The notes under the pieces: generated by a model
Databases searched by the model: none
Told to the model about the DNA's origin: nothing
The model's input: only the letters and a program-made list of their open reading frames with translations
Made by a program: the position numbers and the translations under genes
Assembly (NCBI GenBank): GCA_963599255.1
Contig: CAVBWS010000007.1
Span: forward strand, 5,879 to 69,878
Reading direction: 5' to 3'
Source of the DNA: RGIG5612 sp963599255
Lineage (GTDB): Bacteria > Bacillota > Clostridia > Lachnospirales > Lachnospiraceae
Length of the DNA stretch: 64,000 nucleotides
In this document: one piece after another, positions 6,355-15,806 of the stretch
Position numbering within the stretch: position 1 is the first letter of the stretch
How the letters are laid out: each line of letters starts with the position of its first letter

Positions 6355-8083
6355 GAAAGCGTTTTTGTATTCTGCTGTCGCTCCCGACGGCAGACAGGAA
6401 GAAGGCTTTAAGTCTTTCCTGAAGAAAAAATATAGTGAAGAATTCGAATTGGAATGGGTCAATGACCCGCTCCTGGATAACGGATTCATACTTGAAGTCG
6501 GCAATGATATATATGACTGGAGTCCTAAGGGCGTATTTGAGCAGCTTAATAAGGCGGTCAATAATCAGAAATATGACTCAGATAATGTTATTCCACTGAT
6601 CAAACGAACCCTTGACAACTGGGAGATCGCAGCCATGCCGGAGGAAGTGGGAAGAGTTAAGACCATCGGTGACGGCATAGCTCAGGTCAGCAGACTTCCG
6701 GGAGCGCAATACGGTGAGATTTTATTGTTTAAGGATGACACCAGAGGTTTAGTCCTTAGCTTAACAGAGGAAGACGCTGGATGCGTACTCTTCGATGCTG
6801 ATGAAAATATCAGAGCAGGCAGCAAGGTAAGGCGTACGGGAAGAACAGCCGGCGTGCCTGTAGGCGAGGCATTGCTTGGTCGAGTTGTCAATCCGTTGGG
6901 TGCGCCGATAGATGGTTTGGGTGACATTGTTACAAATGAATACAGACCAATAGAGCATACTGCTCCCGGCATTATTGACAGAAGCCCGGTTAATACCTCT
7001 CTGGAGACAGGTATCCTGTCCATAGATGCCATGTTTCCTATCGGCAGGGGACAGCGTGAGCTTATAATCGGCGACAGACAGACAGGTAAGACCACGATCG
7101 CCACCGATACAATAATTAACCAGAAGGGTAAGGACTGTATCTGTATTTATGTAGCTATCGGTCAGAAGGCTTCATCTATAGCACAGATCGCGGAAAACTT
7201 AAGAAAACACGGGGCAATGGACTATACAATAATCGTGGCAGCAACTGCTTCTGATGCAGATCCGCTGTTGTATATAGCTCCGTATTCAGGCTGTGCCATG
7301 GGAGAATATTTTATGGATAAGGGCAAGGATGTTCTTATTGTATACGATGATCTCTCAAAACATGCTGTTGCATACAGAACACTGAGTCTTCTGCTGGATC
7401 GTCCGCCAGGACGAGAGGCTTATCCGGGAGATGTTTTTTATCTTCATTCAAGACTTCTTGAAAGAAGTGCTAAATTAAGCAAAGAAAAGGGCGGCGGAAG
7501 TATGACGGCTCTTCCTATTGTTGAAACACAGGCGGGAGACGTTTCGGCATACATTCCTACCAACATTATATCCATCACAGACGGACAGATCTTCCTTGAA
7601 AGCGGATTATTCTTCTCCGGACAGAGACCTGCCGTAAACGTAGGACTTTCGGTATCCCGTGTCGGCGGCGACGCTCAGACTAAGGCTGTTAAGAAAGCCG
7701 GTGGTACCTTAAGGCTGGATCTGGCACAGTACAGAGAGATGGAAGTATTTACACAGTTTGCAAGTGACCTTGATGAGGATACCAAGAAACAGTTGGCTTA
7801 CGGCCAGGGCCTTATGAGAATGTTAAGACAGCCGCAGAATAAGCCATATTCACATATTGATAAGGTTATAATTCTGTCAGCTGCGCTTGCACATTGCTTT
7901 GACGGTCTGGTATTGGACAGCATAAACGACTTCATATATTACATGATCGATTATGTTAAGTCTAATTGTGTCGATGTGTGTGATAGGATTGACAGTTCAG
8001 GGCAGCTTCCTGATGAGGATAAAACTGCTTTGATTGATTGTGCAAAGGAAGCTAAAGACAAATGGCTGACACAAAAGCAATAG
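6344..8083 (+). CDS. atpA: ATP synthase F1 alpha with fused delta C-terminal domain
   Basis: From ATG 6344 the protein has 579 residues, about 75 more than a usual alpha. Residues 1-74 do not belong to alpha. They match the C-terminal domain of delta/OSCP: SAVAPDGRQEEGF, the VNDPLLDNGFILEVG strand pair, then DIYDWSPKGVFEQL, equivalent to the D.S..G..E.L end of delta. Alpha proper begins near 80 (DNVIPLIKRTL) and is complete, with Walker A GDRQTGKT (243-250) and the GLSVSRVGG arginine region. No separate atpH is present, and the fusion sits at the usual F-H-A position. An in-frame ATG at 6332 is possible, but AGAGG fits 6344 better. It overlaps atpF and atpG. Confidence 0.9.
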   Translation: METKKAFLYSAVAPDGRQEEGFKSFLKKKYSEEFELEWVNDPLLDNGFILEVGNDIYDWSPKGVFEQLNKAVNNQKYDSDNVIPLIKRTLDNWEIAAMPEEVGRVKTIGDGIAQVSRLPGAQYGEILLFKDDTRGLVLSLTEEDAGCVLFDADENIRAGSKVRRTGRTAGVPVGEALLGRVVNPLGAPIDGLGDIVTNEYRPIEHTAPGIIDRSPVNTSLETGILSIDAMFPIGRGQRELIIGDRQTGKTTIATDTIINQKGKDCICIYVAIGQKASSIAQIAENLRKHGAMDYTIIVAATASDADPLLYIAPYSGCAMGEYFMDKGKDVLIVYDDLSKHAVAYRTLSLLLDRPPGREAYPGDVFYLHSRLLERSAKLSKEKGGGSMTALPIVETQAGDVSAYIPTNIISITDGQIFLESGLFFSGQRPAVNVGLSVSRVGGDAQTKAVKKAGGTLRLDLAQYREMEVFTQFASDLDEDTKKQLAYGQGLMRMLRQPQNKPYSHIDKVIILSAALAHCFDGLVLDSINDFIYYMIDYVKSNCVDVCDRIDSSGQLPDEDKTALIDCAKEAKDKWLTQKQ

Positions 8084-8979
8084 CAAACAGAATAAAGAGC
8101 GTTAGAGATACCAGAAAAATCACAAATGCTATGTATCTCATCGCTTCTACAAAATTAAATAAATCCAGAACAAGTCTGGAAAACACAAAACCATTTTTCT
8201 ATGCATTAAGAGGAGAAATCGGCAAAATTGTAACCCATACTCATGTAGACAGCAGCAAATATTTTCTGAGTGATGACTCTGAACATACAGAAGGCACCTG
8301 CGGAATTCTTGCCATTACGGCAGATAAGGGACTGGCAGGCTCTTATAATCAGAGCGTAATAAAGGAAACTCTGAAATTAATAGAGGCACACCCGGATTAC
8401 AAGCTGTTTGTCGTAGGTGAGTATGGACGACACTATTTTATATCTCATAAGATAGCATTTGACGAGGAATTCAATTTTCCTGATTATGAGCCCAGCCTCG
8501 TAAGGGCTAGGTTAATAGCAGGATACATTATGGAGCAGTTTGATGAAGGCAAATTGTCTCAGGTTCAGATTGTATATACTAATTTCAAGAATGCCCTGGC
8601 ATCAGAAGTAGAGAGCTATAGACTGGTTCCGTTTGAAAAAAGCCATTTTTTAGATGAGGAATGTGCCCAGCTTTCAAAGGAATATTTTGATGAGGAAACG
8701 GATCCTGATTTTCTTGAATTTGAATATGTGCCTTCACCAATTGCTGTAATGGAGAGCTGCATACCGGTTTACTGCATCGGAATCATATATTCGATTATGG
8801 TTTATTCCTTCTGCTGTGAACAGAATGACCGTATGATGGCAATGGATTCCGCCAATCAGAATGCTGATAAACTGCTGGGTGAGCTTACTGTTAAGTTTAA
8901 CCATTTAAGACAGAACAGCATCACGCAGGAAATCACGGAAATCTCCGGCAGCGTCAAGGCTTCGCATAGAAATGATTGA
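8062..8979 (+). CDS. atpG: ATP synthase F1 subunit gamma
   Basis: Central rotor shaft joining the c-ring to the alpha3beta3 head. The 305 residues start with the conserved helix IKSVRDTRKITNAM (about 12-25) and end with MDSANQNADKLLGEL and NSITQEITEISG, the coiled-coil C-terminus. It is slightly longer than the usual 285-290 because of acidic loops around 65-75 and 215-225 (DEETDPDFLEFE). It overlaps the alpha gene by 22 bases, indicating coupled translation. Confidence 0.95.
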   Translation: MADTKAIANRIKSVRDTRKITNAMYLIASTKLNKSRTSLENTKPFFYALRGEIGKIVTHTHVDSSKYFLSDDSEHTEGTCGILAITADKGLAGSYNQSVIKETLKLIEAHPDYKLFVVGEYGRHYFISHKIAFDEEFNFPDYEPSLVRARLIAGYIMEQFDEGKLSQVQIVYTNFKNALASEVESYRLVPFEKSHFLDEECAQLSKEYFDEETDPDFLEFEYVPSPIAVMESCIPVYCIGIIYSIMVYSFCCEQNDRMMAMDSANQNADKLLGELTVKFNHLRQNSITQEITEISGSVKASHRND

Positions 8980-8991
8980 AAGGCAAATACA

Positions 8992-10377
8992 ATGACAGGT
9001 AAAATTGTACAGGTTTCAGGATCAGTTGCAGAGGTAATGTTTCCTGATATGAACCTTCCTAAAATTAAAGAAACTCTTACCGTGGATGTAAATGGTAAAA
9101 AAAGATTGATGGAAGTGGCTATGCATATCGGCGAGAACCGTGTCAGATGCATATTGCTGTCTGAAGGCGAGGGTCTTGCCAGAGGCATGCTTGTAACAGC
9201 TACAGGTCATCAGATAGAAGTTCCGGTAGGAAACTGTACTCTGGGCAGATTATTCAATGTTTTGGGTGAACCTATTGACGGCGGTGATCCGATACCTGAA
9301 TCAGCTGACAGATGGGCAATTCACAGAAAGGCACCGGCCTTCAGTGAACAGACCCCGTCTGTTGACATACTTGAGACAGGTATAAAGGTTATTGACCTTC
9401 TTGAACCGTATGCTAAGGGTGGTAAGATAGGTCTGTTCGGCGGCGCCGGTGTAGGCAAAACCGTTCTTATACAGGAGCTTATACATAATATTGCCATGGA
9501 GCATGGCGGATATTCAGTATTTACCGGTGTAGGAGAACGTTCCAGGGAAGGAAATGACCTATGGAATGAAATGAAGGCCAGCGGTGTATTCGATAAAACA
9601 GCACTGGTATTCGGACAGATGAACGAAGCTCCGGGTGTACGTATGAGAGTTGCACTGACAGGACTTACCATGGCGGAATATTTCAGGGATCACGAAAATA
9701 AGGATATTTTGTTATTCATAGATAACATATTCCGTTTTGTACAGGCCGGTTCTGAAGTATCGACACTTCTGGGACGTATGCCATCGGCCGTTGGATATCA
9801 GCCTACATTGGCTTCTGAAATGGGACAGCTTCAGGAGAGGATCACCTCCACAAGAAATGGTTCCGTTACATCAGTTCAGGCTGTATATGTACCGGCGGAT
9901 GACCTTACAGACCCGGCTCCGGCTACGGTATTTGCTCATCTGGATGCCACAACGGTTCTTTCAAGAAAGATTGCTGAGCAGGGCATATATCCTGCAGTTG
10001 ATCCGCTTGAGTCTACCTCCAGAATCCTTGAAGCAGATGTAGTAGGCGTAGAACATTATAATACTGCGCGTTCAGTTCAGGCCATCTTGCAGAAGTATTC
10101 TGAACTTCAGGACATCATCGCCATCCTTGGTATGGATGAACTGAGTGAAGATGATAAGCTTACTGTAAACAGAGCCAGAAAGATCCAGAGATTCTTATCA
10201 CAGCCATTCCATGTAGCCGAGAAGTTTACAGGAATTAAGGGTGCTTATGTTCCTCTGGCTGAAACCATTAAGGGGTTTAAAGCCATCATTAATGGTGAGA
10301 TGGATGAGTATCCGGAGACAGCATTTTTCAATGTGGGAACTATTGAAGATGTTAAGAACAAAGCGGAGACATTATAA
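8992..10377 (+). CDS. atpD: ATP synthase F1 subunit beta
   Basis: Catalytic subunit. The 461 residues hold Walker A GGAGVGKT (150-157), the catalytic glutamate in GVGERSREGNDLW (E182), Walker B ILLFIDNIFRF near 240, and the DELSEDD motif (DELSEDDKLTV) in the C-terminal domain. It starts 12 bases after atpG and stops two bases before atpC. All residues expected for an active catalytic site are visible. Confidence 0.97.
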   Translation: MTGKIVQVSGSVAEVMFPDMNLPKIKETLTVDVNGKKRLMEVAMHIGENRVRCILLSEGEGLARGMLVTATGHQIEVPVGNCTLGRLFNVLGEPIDGGDPIPESADRWAIHRKAPAFSEQTPSVDILETGIKVIDLLEPYAKGGKIGLFGGAGVGKTVLIQELIHNIAMEHGGYSVFTGVGERSREGNDLWNEMKASGVFDKTALVFGQMNEAPGVRMRVALTGLTMAEYFRDHENKDILLFIDNIFRFVQAGSEVSTLLGRMPSAVGYQPTLASEMGQLQERITSTRNGSVTSVQAVYVPADDLTDPAPATVFAHLDATTVLSRKIAEQGIYPAVDPLESTSRILEADVVGVEHYNTARSVQAILQKYSELQDIIAILGMDELSEDDKLTVNRARKIQRFLSQPFHVAEKFTGIKGAYVPLAETIKGFKAIINGEMDEYPETAFFNVGTIEDVKNKAETL

Positions 10378-10379
10378 TT

Positions 10380-10781
10380 ATGAAAGCATTTAAATTGCAT
10401 TTTCTGTGTGCTGATCATTGTGAATATGAGGGCAGCTGTGTTTCTATCACTCTTCCGCTGGTAGATGGTTATGCGGGCATTCTGGCAGATCATGCTAATA
10501 TGGTATCGATTATTAAGACGGGAGAGCTGAAGATAGATACCGGCGATGAAGTGATGGAGTACGCCGTAACAGACGGACTTCTGCAGATAGAAAACGGTGC
10601 GGCGCTTATACTCACATACTCTGCAGAAAGGCCTGACCAGATTGATGAAAAACGAGCTGAGGAAGCTGCAGAAAGAGCCAGATTAAAGCTCAGAAGACAG
10701 AAGAGCAGGCTCGAATATCGTCAGGCGCAGGCAGCGTTGTCCAGAGCATTAAACAGATTAAAAGTAAAACACAGGGGATAG
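10380..10781 (+). CDS. atpC: ATP synthase F1 subunit epsilon
   Basis: A 133-residue regulatory and coupling subunit at the foot of the central stalk. The N-terminal beta-barrel (about 1-85, with PLVDGYAGILADHANMV, the epsilon signature) is followed by a two-helix C-terminal domain rich in Arg, Glu and Ala. Last gene of the atp set; smc starts at the second base after its stop. Confidence 0.95.
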   Translation: MKAFKLHFLCADHCEYEGSCVSITLPLVDGYAGILADHANMVSIIKTGELKIDTGDEVMEYAVTDGLLQIENGAALILTYSAERPDQIDEKRAEEAAERARLKLRRQKSRLEYRQAQAALSRALNRLKVKHRG

Positions 10782-10782
10782 T

Positions 10783-13700
10783 ATGTACTTAAAGAGTATC
10801 GAAATACATGGATTTAAAAGCTTTGCAAACAAAATAGTTTTTGAGTTTCCTGAGGGGATTACAGGAATCGTGGGACCTAACGGCTCCGGCAAAAGTAATG
10901 TGGCCGATGCGGTAAGATGGGTTCTGGGTGAGCAGAAAATAAAGCAGCTCAGAGGTTCTAAAATGGAGGATGTAATTTTCGCAGGAACTTCAAACAGAAA
11001 GCCTCAAAGCTATGCCTATGTTGCGATAACTCTCGATAATTCTGATCATAAATTAAAGCTTGATTATGATACGGTTACTATCTCAAGGCGAGTTTACAGA
11101 TCAGGAGAAAGTGAATACATGATGAACGGCTCTGTATGTCGATTAAAAGACGTACAAGAGCTGTTCTATGATACCGGTATCGGTAAAGAGGGTTACTCGA
11201 TCATCGGACAGGGTCAGATTGATAAGATCCTTCAGGGAAAACCGGAAGAAAGAAGAGAGATATTTGACGAGGCAGTGGGAATCGTCAAATTCAAAAAAAG
11301 AAAGACTCTTGCACTTAAGAAGCTGGAAAATGAGAGACTTAATCTGTCGAGAGTCAGTGATATCCTGTCAGAACTAAAAAGGCAGGTGGGACCTCTTAAG
11401 AGACAAAGTGAGGCCGCAGAACAGTTCGTTGTTTACAAAAATGACCTGAAAAAATATGATATCAACCTGTTTTTATTCGAAAACGGTGATATAAAATCCA
11501 AGATCAAGGAATATCAGGATAAGGAAGAACTGGCTAAATACAATCTTGAGAAGGCCAGGAATGATTACGAAAATACCAAGGCTGAATATGAAGCGATCAG
11601 CGTAAGTCTGTCAGAAATTGAGGACAAGATTAATAATATCAAGTCCCAGTTATCCAGAACAAATATCATAAAAGAAAATCTTAATGGCCAGATAAATGTT
11701 TTATCTGAGCAGATTAAGTCTATTAAAGCTAGCCAGAATTCATACGAAGAACGAAGGTCAGCATTAAATCAGCAGCTGTCAGAAGGAAAGAATGAATTAG
11801 AAAATCTTAAGTCAGAGAAAGAAAAAAATCAGGCAGAGCTTACGGCTGCCATCTCAACTGCTGCCATTAAGGACAGCAATGTTTTAGATATTCAGAGTAA
11901 AAATGATGAATTAAGAAAGACCATTGAAGATTCCAAAGAAAGAATAATCAGTCTTGTTAATGAACGTGCAGGAATTTCAGGCAGAATGGAGAGACTGGAT
12001 GCTACCTTAGAGCAGATAAAAAAACGCCGTGACGAACTTCAGTCTAATCTGGAAAAATACACATCAGCCAAGGCGGACAGAGAAAGGGAGATAAATGATC
12101 TCTTACAGGAACTTGATACTGCCAAGGTCAGCACTTCAGAGGCTGAAGAAAAGTTAAACAGTAAGACGCAGGCTCTGAAACAGGCTGAAAATGAGATAAG
12201 ACTTAATGAAACAGAGCTGTCTCAGTTAAAAGAAAAGATCGTAAAAGCTACAGCTTCCCTTGAAAGTCTCCGTAACATAACAGAAAGATACGAAGGATAC
12301 GGCAATACAGTACGTGAGATCATGAAGCTGAAGGACAAGAATCCCGGAATTCATGGTGTGGTTGCCGATATCATACGTACCGAGAAAAAATACGAGACTG
12401 CAATAGAAACAGCACTGGGCGGAAATATCCAGAATGTTGTAACAGATAATGAAGCCACAGCCAAAAAGGTGATTGAATATCTTAAGCAGAACAAATTAGG
12501 AAGGGCGACATTCCTTCCCCTTAAGGCAATTACAGGCCGGGGCGAGTTTAAAAATACAGATGTTTTAAATGAAAATGGCGTGATCGGCCTGGCATGCGAG
12601 CTGGTTAATGTTGATGATAAATATAAGGGCGTTGCCAGCTATTTGCTGGGTAAAATTGTTGTAGTGGATACAATTGACCATGCGCTCATAATAGCCCGCA
12701 AATATAATTATTCCAATATCATGGTTACGCTGGAAGGCGAACTCTTAAATAAAGGAGGAAGCCTTACAGGCGGTGCCTTCAGAAATAAGTCCAACCTTCT
12801 GGGAAGAAGAAGAGAAATGGATGAGCTGGAAGCTTCCATAAAGTCATTAAGATCAAAACAGAGAGAATTAGATGAGAAGTCTGACAAGGCCAGGGAAAGA
12901 AAAAATGTTTTGTCAGAAGAAATAGATGCTGTTCAAAAGGAACTTCAGGAACATCGTCTGTATCTTAATACCATTGCAGTTAACTTAAGGAGTGCACAGG
13001 TACGAAACGAAGAGATCGAAGATCAATTTAAAGACGTAAATAAGGAAAATGAGTCGATCCTTGAACAGACTGACAGTATCAATACAGAAAATAATACACT
13101 TGAGCAGCAGCTTAAGAGCAATAATGAGGAAAATGAAAAGGTGAAGGAGATTATTGCCCGGGCTGAGGAGGAACTTGAGGACGGCAAGAAGGCAGAAGCA
13201 GAAGAACTCCTGCTGGCTCAGACTATGAAGGTTCAGCTCTCAAAACTTACGGAACAAAACAGCCATTTGACGGAATCAATTCAACGAGTTGAAAATTCTG
13301 TAAATAAGACAACAAGTGAAATAAAAACACTTGAAAGCAATAATACGGATTCCGCCGTTGATGCTGCTGATAAAGAAAATGAGATAGAAGAGATAAGGAA
13401 GTCAATTACTCGTGCCGAGGAGGAAGTTGCGTCACAGAATGGTGAATTATCTGAACTGGAACGTCAAAAAGAAGAAATGTCCTCCACTCATAAGGAATTT
13501 ATAAAAAAGCGTGAAGAGTATTCAGAGATGACGGCTGATCTTGACAAGGAACTCTACAGGCTCAGCACCATGAGAGAAAAACTTGAGGAAAAATTTGAAA
13601 ACAAATCAAACTACATATGGGAAGAATATCAGCTGACATATAATAATGCATTATCGCTGAGAGACGAGGCATTGTCAGATGCGAAGCAGATGAGAGAAAA

Positions 13701-14349
13701 AATAGCTGAGCTTAAGACAAATATCCGAGGCCTGGGCAATATCAACGTAGGCGCTATTGAGGAATACAAGGAAGTAAGTGAACGTTACGAATTTTTATCC
13801 AAGCAGTATGAGGATCTTCAGAAGGCCGAGGCGGATCTGACCAAGATCATAAGAGATCTTGATAAAGAAATGCGAAATCAATTTAATGTTGAATTCAAGA
13901 AGATCAAGGCGGAATTCGCCAGAGTATTTAAGGAAATGTTCGGCGGTGGTCAGGGTACGATTGAGCTTGAGGAGGACATGGACGTTCTTGAAGCAGGTAT
14001 TTCGGTTATTGCTCAGCCGCCGGGCAAGAAGCTTCAGAATATGATGCAGCTGTCAGGCGGAGAGAAGGCGTTAACAGCCATTGCGCTGCTTTTTGCAATA
14101 CAAAATCTTAAGCCGTCGCCATTTTGTATTCTTGATGAGATCGAGGCGGCCCTTGATGATTCAAATATCGAAAGGTATGCCGGATACCTGCATAAGTTGA
14201 CCAAGGATACACAGTTTATTGTTATTACCCACAGAAAGGGAACTATGGAGGCCGCTGACAGATTATACGGCATTACCATGCAGGAGAGAGGCGTGTCATC
14301 GCTTATCTCCGTCAATCTGGCAGACGTTGAAGACGAGCAGGTAGGCTAA
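10783..14349 (+). CDS. smc: Chromosome segregation ATPase SMC
   Basis: Condensin-type SMC of 1188 residues. The N-terminal head has Walker A GPNGSGKSN (31-39). Two long coiled coils flank a hinge of about 500-650 (GIHGVVADII through GGSLTGGAF). The C-terminal head has the signature LSGGEKALTAIAL and Walker B FCILDEIEAALDD. It acts with ScpA/ScpB, not seen here. It follows atpC with one base between and has no strong ribosome site, suggesting coupling. Its stop is immediately followed by repeat copy 2; ftsY, the frequent neighbour, is absent. Confidence 0.97.
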   Translation: MYLKSIEIHGFKSFANKIVFEFPEGITGIVGPNGSGKSNVADAVRWVLGEQKIKQLRGSKMEDVIFAGTSNRKPQSYAYVAITLDNSDHKLKLDYDTVTISRRVYRSGESEYMMNGSVCRLKDVQELFYDTGIGKEGYSIIGQGQIDKILQGKPEERREIFDEAVGIVKFKKRKTLALKKLENERLNLSRVSDILSELKRQVGPLKRQSEAAEQFVVYKNDLKKYDINLFLFENGDIKSKIKEYQDKEELAKYNLEKARNDYENTKAEYEAISVSLSEIEDKINNIKSQLSRTNIIKENLNGQINVLSEQIKSIKASQNSYEERRSALNQQLSEGKNELENLKSEKEKNQAELTAAISTAAIKDSNVLDIQSKNDELRKTIEDSKERIISLVNERAGISGRMERLDATLEQIKKRRDELQSNLEKYTSAKADREREINDLLQELDTAKVSTSEAEEKLNSKTQALKQAENEIRLNETELSQLKEKIVKATASLESLRNITERYEGYGNTVREIMKLKDKNPGIHGVVADIIRTEKKYETAIETALGGNIQNVVTDNEATAKKVIEYLKQNKLGRATFLPLKAITGRGEFKNTDVLNENGVIGLACELVNVDDKYKGVASYLLGKIVVVDTIDHALIIARKYNYSNIMVTLEGELLNKGGSLTGGAFRNKSNLLGRRREMDELEASIKSLRSKQRELDEKSDKARERKNVLSEEIDAVQKELQEHRLYLNTIAVNLRSAQVRNEEIEDQFKDVNKENESILEQTDSINTENNTLEQQLKSNNEENEKVKEIIARAEEELEDGKKAEAEELLLAQTMKVQLSKLTEQNSHLTESIQRVENSVNKTTSEIKTLESNNTDSAVDAADKENEIEEIRKSITRAEEEVASQNGELSELERQKEEMSSTHKEFIKKREEYSEMTADLDKELYRLSTMREKLEEKFENKSNYIWEEYQLTYNNALSLRDEALSDAKQMREKIAELKTNIRGLGNINVGAIEEYKEVSERYEFLSKQYEDLQKAEADLTKIIRDLDKEMRNQFNVEFKKIKAEFARVFKEMFGGGQGTIELEEDMDVLEAGISVIAQPPGKKLQNMMQLSGGEKALTAIALLFAIQNLKPSPFCILDEIEAALDDSNIERYAGYLHKLTKDTQFIVITHRKGTMEAADRLYGITMQERGVSSLISVNLADVEDEQVG

Positions 14350-14350
14350 T

Positions 14351-14548
14351 CTGCATGAGCAAGTAGAGCGAAAGCTCGGATTGCGAATGCAGAACAGCTG
14401 CGAGAGTGCTGCAAGCACATAGCAGTTGACTTTTACAACTATAATCCCAAACAGTAGTCAGACGCGTGCCGTGAACCTCGGCGTGCAGACCCTGCTCGAA
14501 AACGCCTACGCTGATTGTTTTCTCGCAGGGTCTGCGCCGTCCCGGCAC
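14351..14548 (+). repeat. Structured GC-rich repeat, copy 2
   Basis: Begins two bases after the smc stop. Module A (14351-14392): CTGCAT/ATGCAG, then GCAA/TTGC, then GAGC/GCTC capped by a GAAA tetraloop, a nested hairpin with symmetric internal loops. Module H2 (14396-14427): AGCTGC/GCAGTT around GTGC/GCAC. Module B (14466-14548): outer GTGCCG/CGGCAC, middle GCAGACCCTGC/GCAGGGTCTGC, inner GAAAAC/GTTTTC. The same modules occur in copy 1 with different but still complementary stem bases. Content is much more GC-rich than nearby gaps. Confidence 0.78.
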
Positions 14549-14599
14549 GGGCACATATGCATAACAACGTTATACCTCTGCAATGAAATTAAGAATGAT

Positions 14600-15358
14600 A
14601 TGACCAAAAAAGAAGAAGCACAAGCAAAAAGAGAAGCAAAATTAGCCCTGGAAAAAGCCAGAACGGAGGAAATGAAATCCTATGAGCGCAGTCTGGAAGG
14701 GGTAACCCTTATATGCGGGATTGATGAGGCAGGACGAGGTCCTTTTGCGGGACCGGTAGTGGCAGGTGCTGTCATACTTGATATCAACGATCCCGACAAA
14801 GAGATCCTATATCTTAACGATTCCAAAAAATTATCCGAAAAGAAGCGGGAAATGCTTTACCGGGAACTTCTGTCTAAGGCAGTCGCCGTAGGCGTAGGTT
14901 ATTCCGGCGCCATGCTTATAGATAAGATTAATATCCTTCAGGCCACATATGCAGCCATGCGAATGGCTATATCAAATCTTCAGAATACTGCTGATATTGT
15001 AACAGATGATGCAGACACTCACACGCTGGTAAAAAGTCTGATAAAACGGGAGATATCTAAGGATTCTGAAAATTCAGCTCCCGTAATTCCGGAATATATA
15101 CTTGCAGATGCTGTTCATATCCCGGATATTGACATCCCGCAGACGGGAATTATAAAGGGTGATGCCAAAAGTATAAGCATTGCTGCAGGAAGTATTATTG
15201 CAAAAGTTACAAGAGATCATATAATGTATGAATATGACAGTCAGTATCCTGAATATGGATTTGCTTCTCACAAGGGATATGGAACGGCGGCACATATTGC
15301 CGCGATCAGGGAGCATGGATTGCTCGACATACACAGAAGATCATTTATACATCTGTAA
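14600..15358 (+). CDS. rnhB: Ribonuclease HII
   Basis: Removes RNA primers and misincorporated ribonucleotides from DNA. From ATG 14600 it has 252 residues: a charged helical N-terminus, then the catalytic motif CGIDEAGRGPFAGPVV (about 38-53), LNDSKKLSEKKRE, and the later acidic residue in ILADAVHI. The frame remains open upstream to 14426 through the repeat, but that part is not family-like. The ribosome site at 14600 is weak. The ~70-residue segment around 110-145 (TDDADTHTLVKSL) is an insertion compared with short RnhB forms. Confidence 0.92.
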   Translation: MTKKEEAQAKREAKLALEKARTEEMKSYERSLEGVTLICGIDEAGRGPFAGPVVAGAVILDINDPDKEILYLNDSKKLSEKKREMLYRELLSKAVAVGVGYSGAMLIDKINILQATYAAMRMAISNLQNTADIVTDDADTHTLVKSLIKREISKDSENSAPVIPEYILADAVHIPDIDIPQTGIIKGDAKSISIAAGSIIAKVTRDHIMYEYDSQYPEYGFASHKGYGTAAHIAAIREHGLLDIHRRSFIHL

Positions 15359-15395
15359 TTTTTAAGAAACAGAAGATTTATAATAGATCACGGGG

Positions 15396-15758
15396 TTGGA
15401 TTATAATCTTGATTTTATGAACAGCAGAAGGCTTGGTGCAGAATATGAACATCTTGCATGCGAACGGCTGGAAAGTGAAGGCATGCAGATACTTGAAACT
15501 AATTACAGGGTTCGGATAGGCGAAATTGATATAATCGCACGGGATAAGGACGAACTCGTATTTGTTGAAGTGAAATATCGTAAGGACACCTCCTGCGGCG
15601 GTGCTGAATATGCGATTTCTACTGCAAAGCAACAGAAAATCCGCAGGGTCGCCGAGTGGTATTTAAATGAAAGGCATATTTCTCCCAATGCATACTGCAG
15701 GTTCGATGCAGTGCTCATAGATAATGGCGACATTAATCATATTAAAAATGCATGGTGA
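15396..15758 (+). CDS. YraN family (UPF0102) endonuclease-like protein
   Basis: 120 residues with the Holliday-junction-resolvase-like fold of the YraN family: GAEYEHLACERLESEG, then the acidic and lysine motif GEIDIIARDKDELVFVEVKYR (E, D and E-V-K residues). The family often follows rnhB, as here; its role is not established, though a nuclease-type active site is present. The start is uncertain: TTG at 15396 sits directly on a GGGG tract, while ATG 15417 gives a more typical N-terminus (MNSRRLGAEYE). Confidence 0.88.
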   Translation: MDYNLDFMNSRRLGAEYEHLACERLESEGMQILETNYRVRIGEIDIIARDKDELVFVEVKYRKDTSCGGAEYAISTAKQQKIRRVAEWYLNERHISPNAYCRFDAVLIDNGDINHIKNAW

Positions 15759-15806
15759 ACTATTATTGATTTTATTTGAAGTTTAAACAGAAAGAGAATT
15801 TGTATT

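Noticed and set aside
14426..14599. N-terminal extension of rnhB through the repeat
   Set aside because: The extra residues come from repeat DNA and are not found in RNase HII; start moved to 14600.
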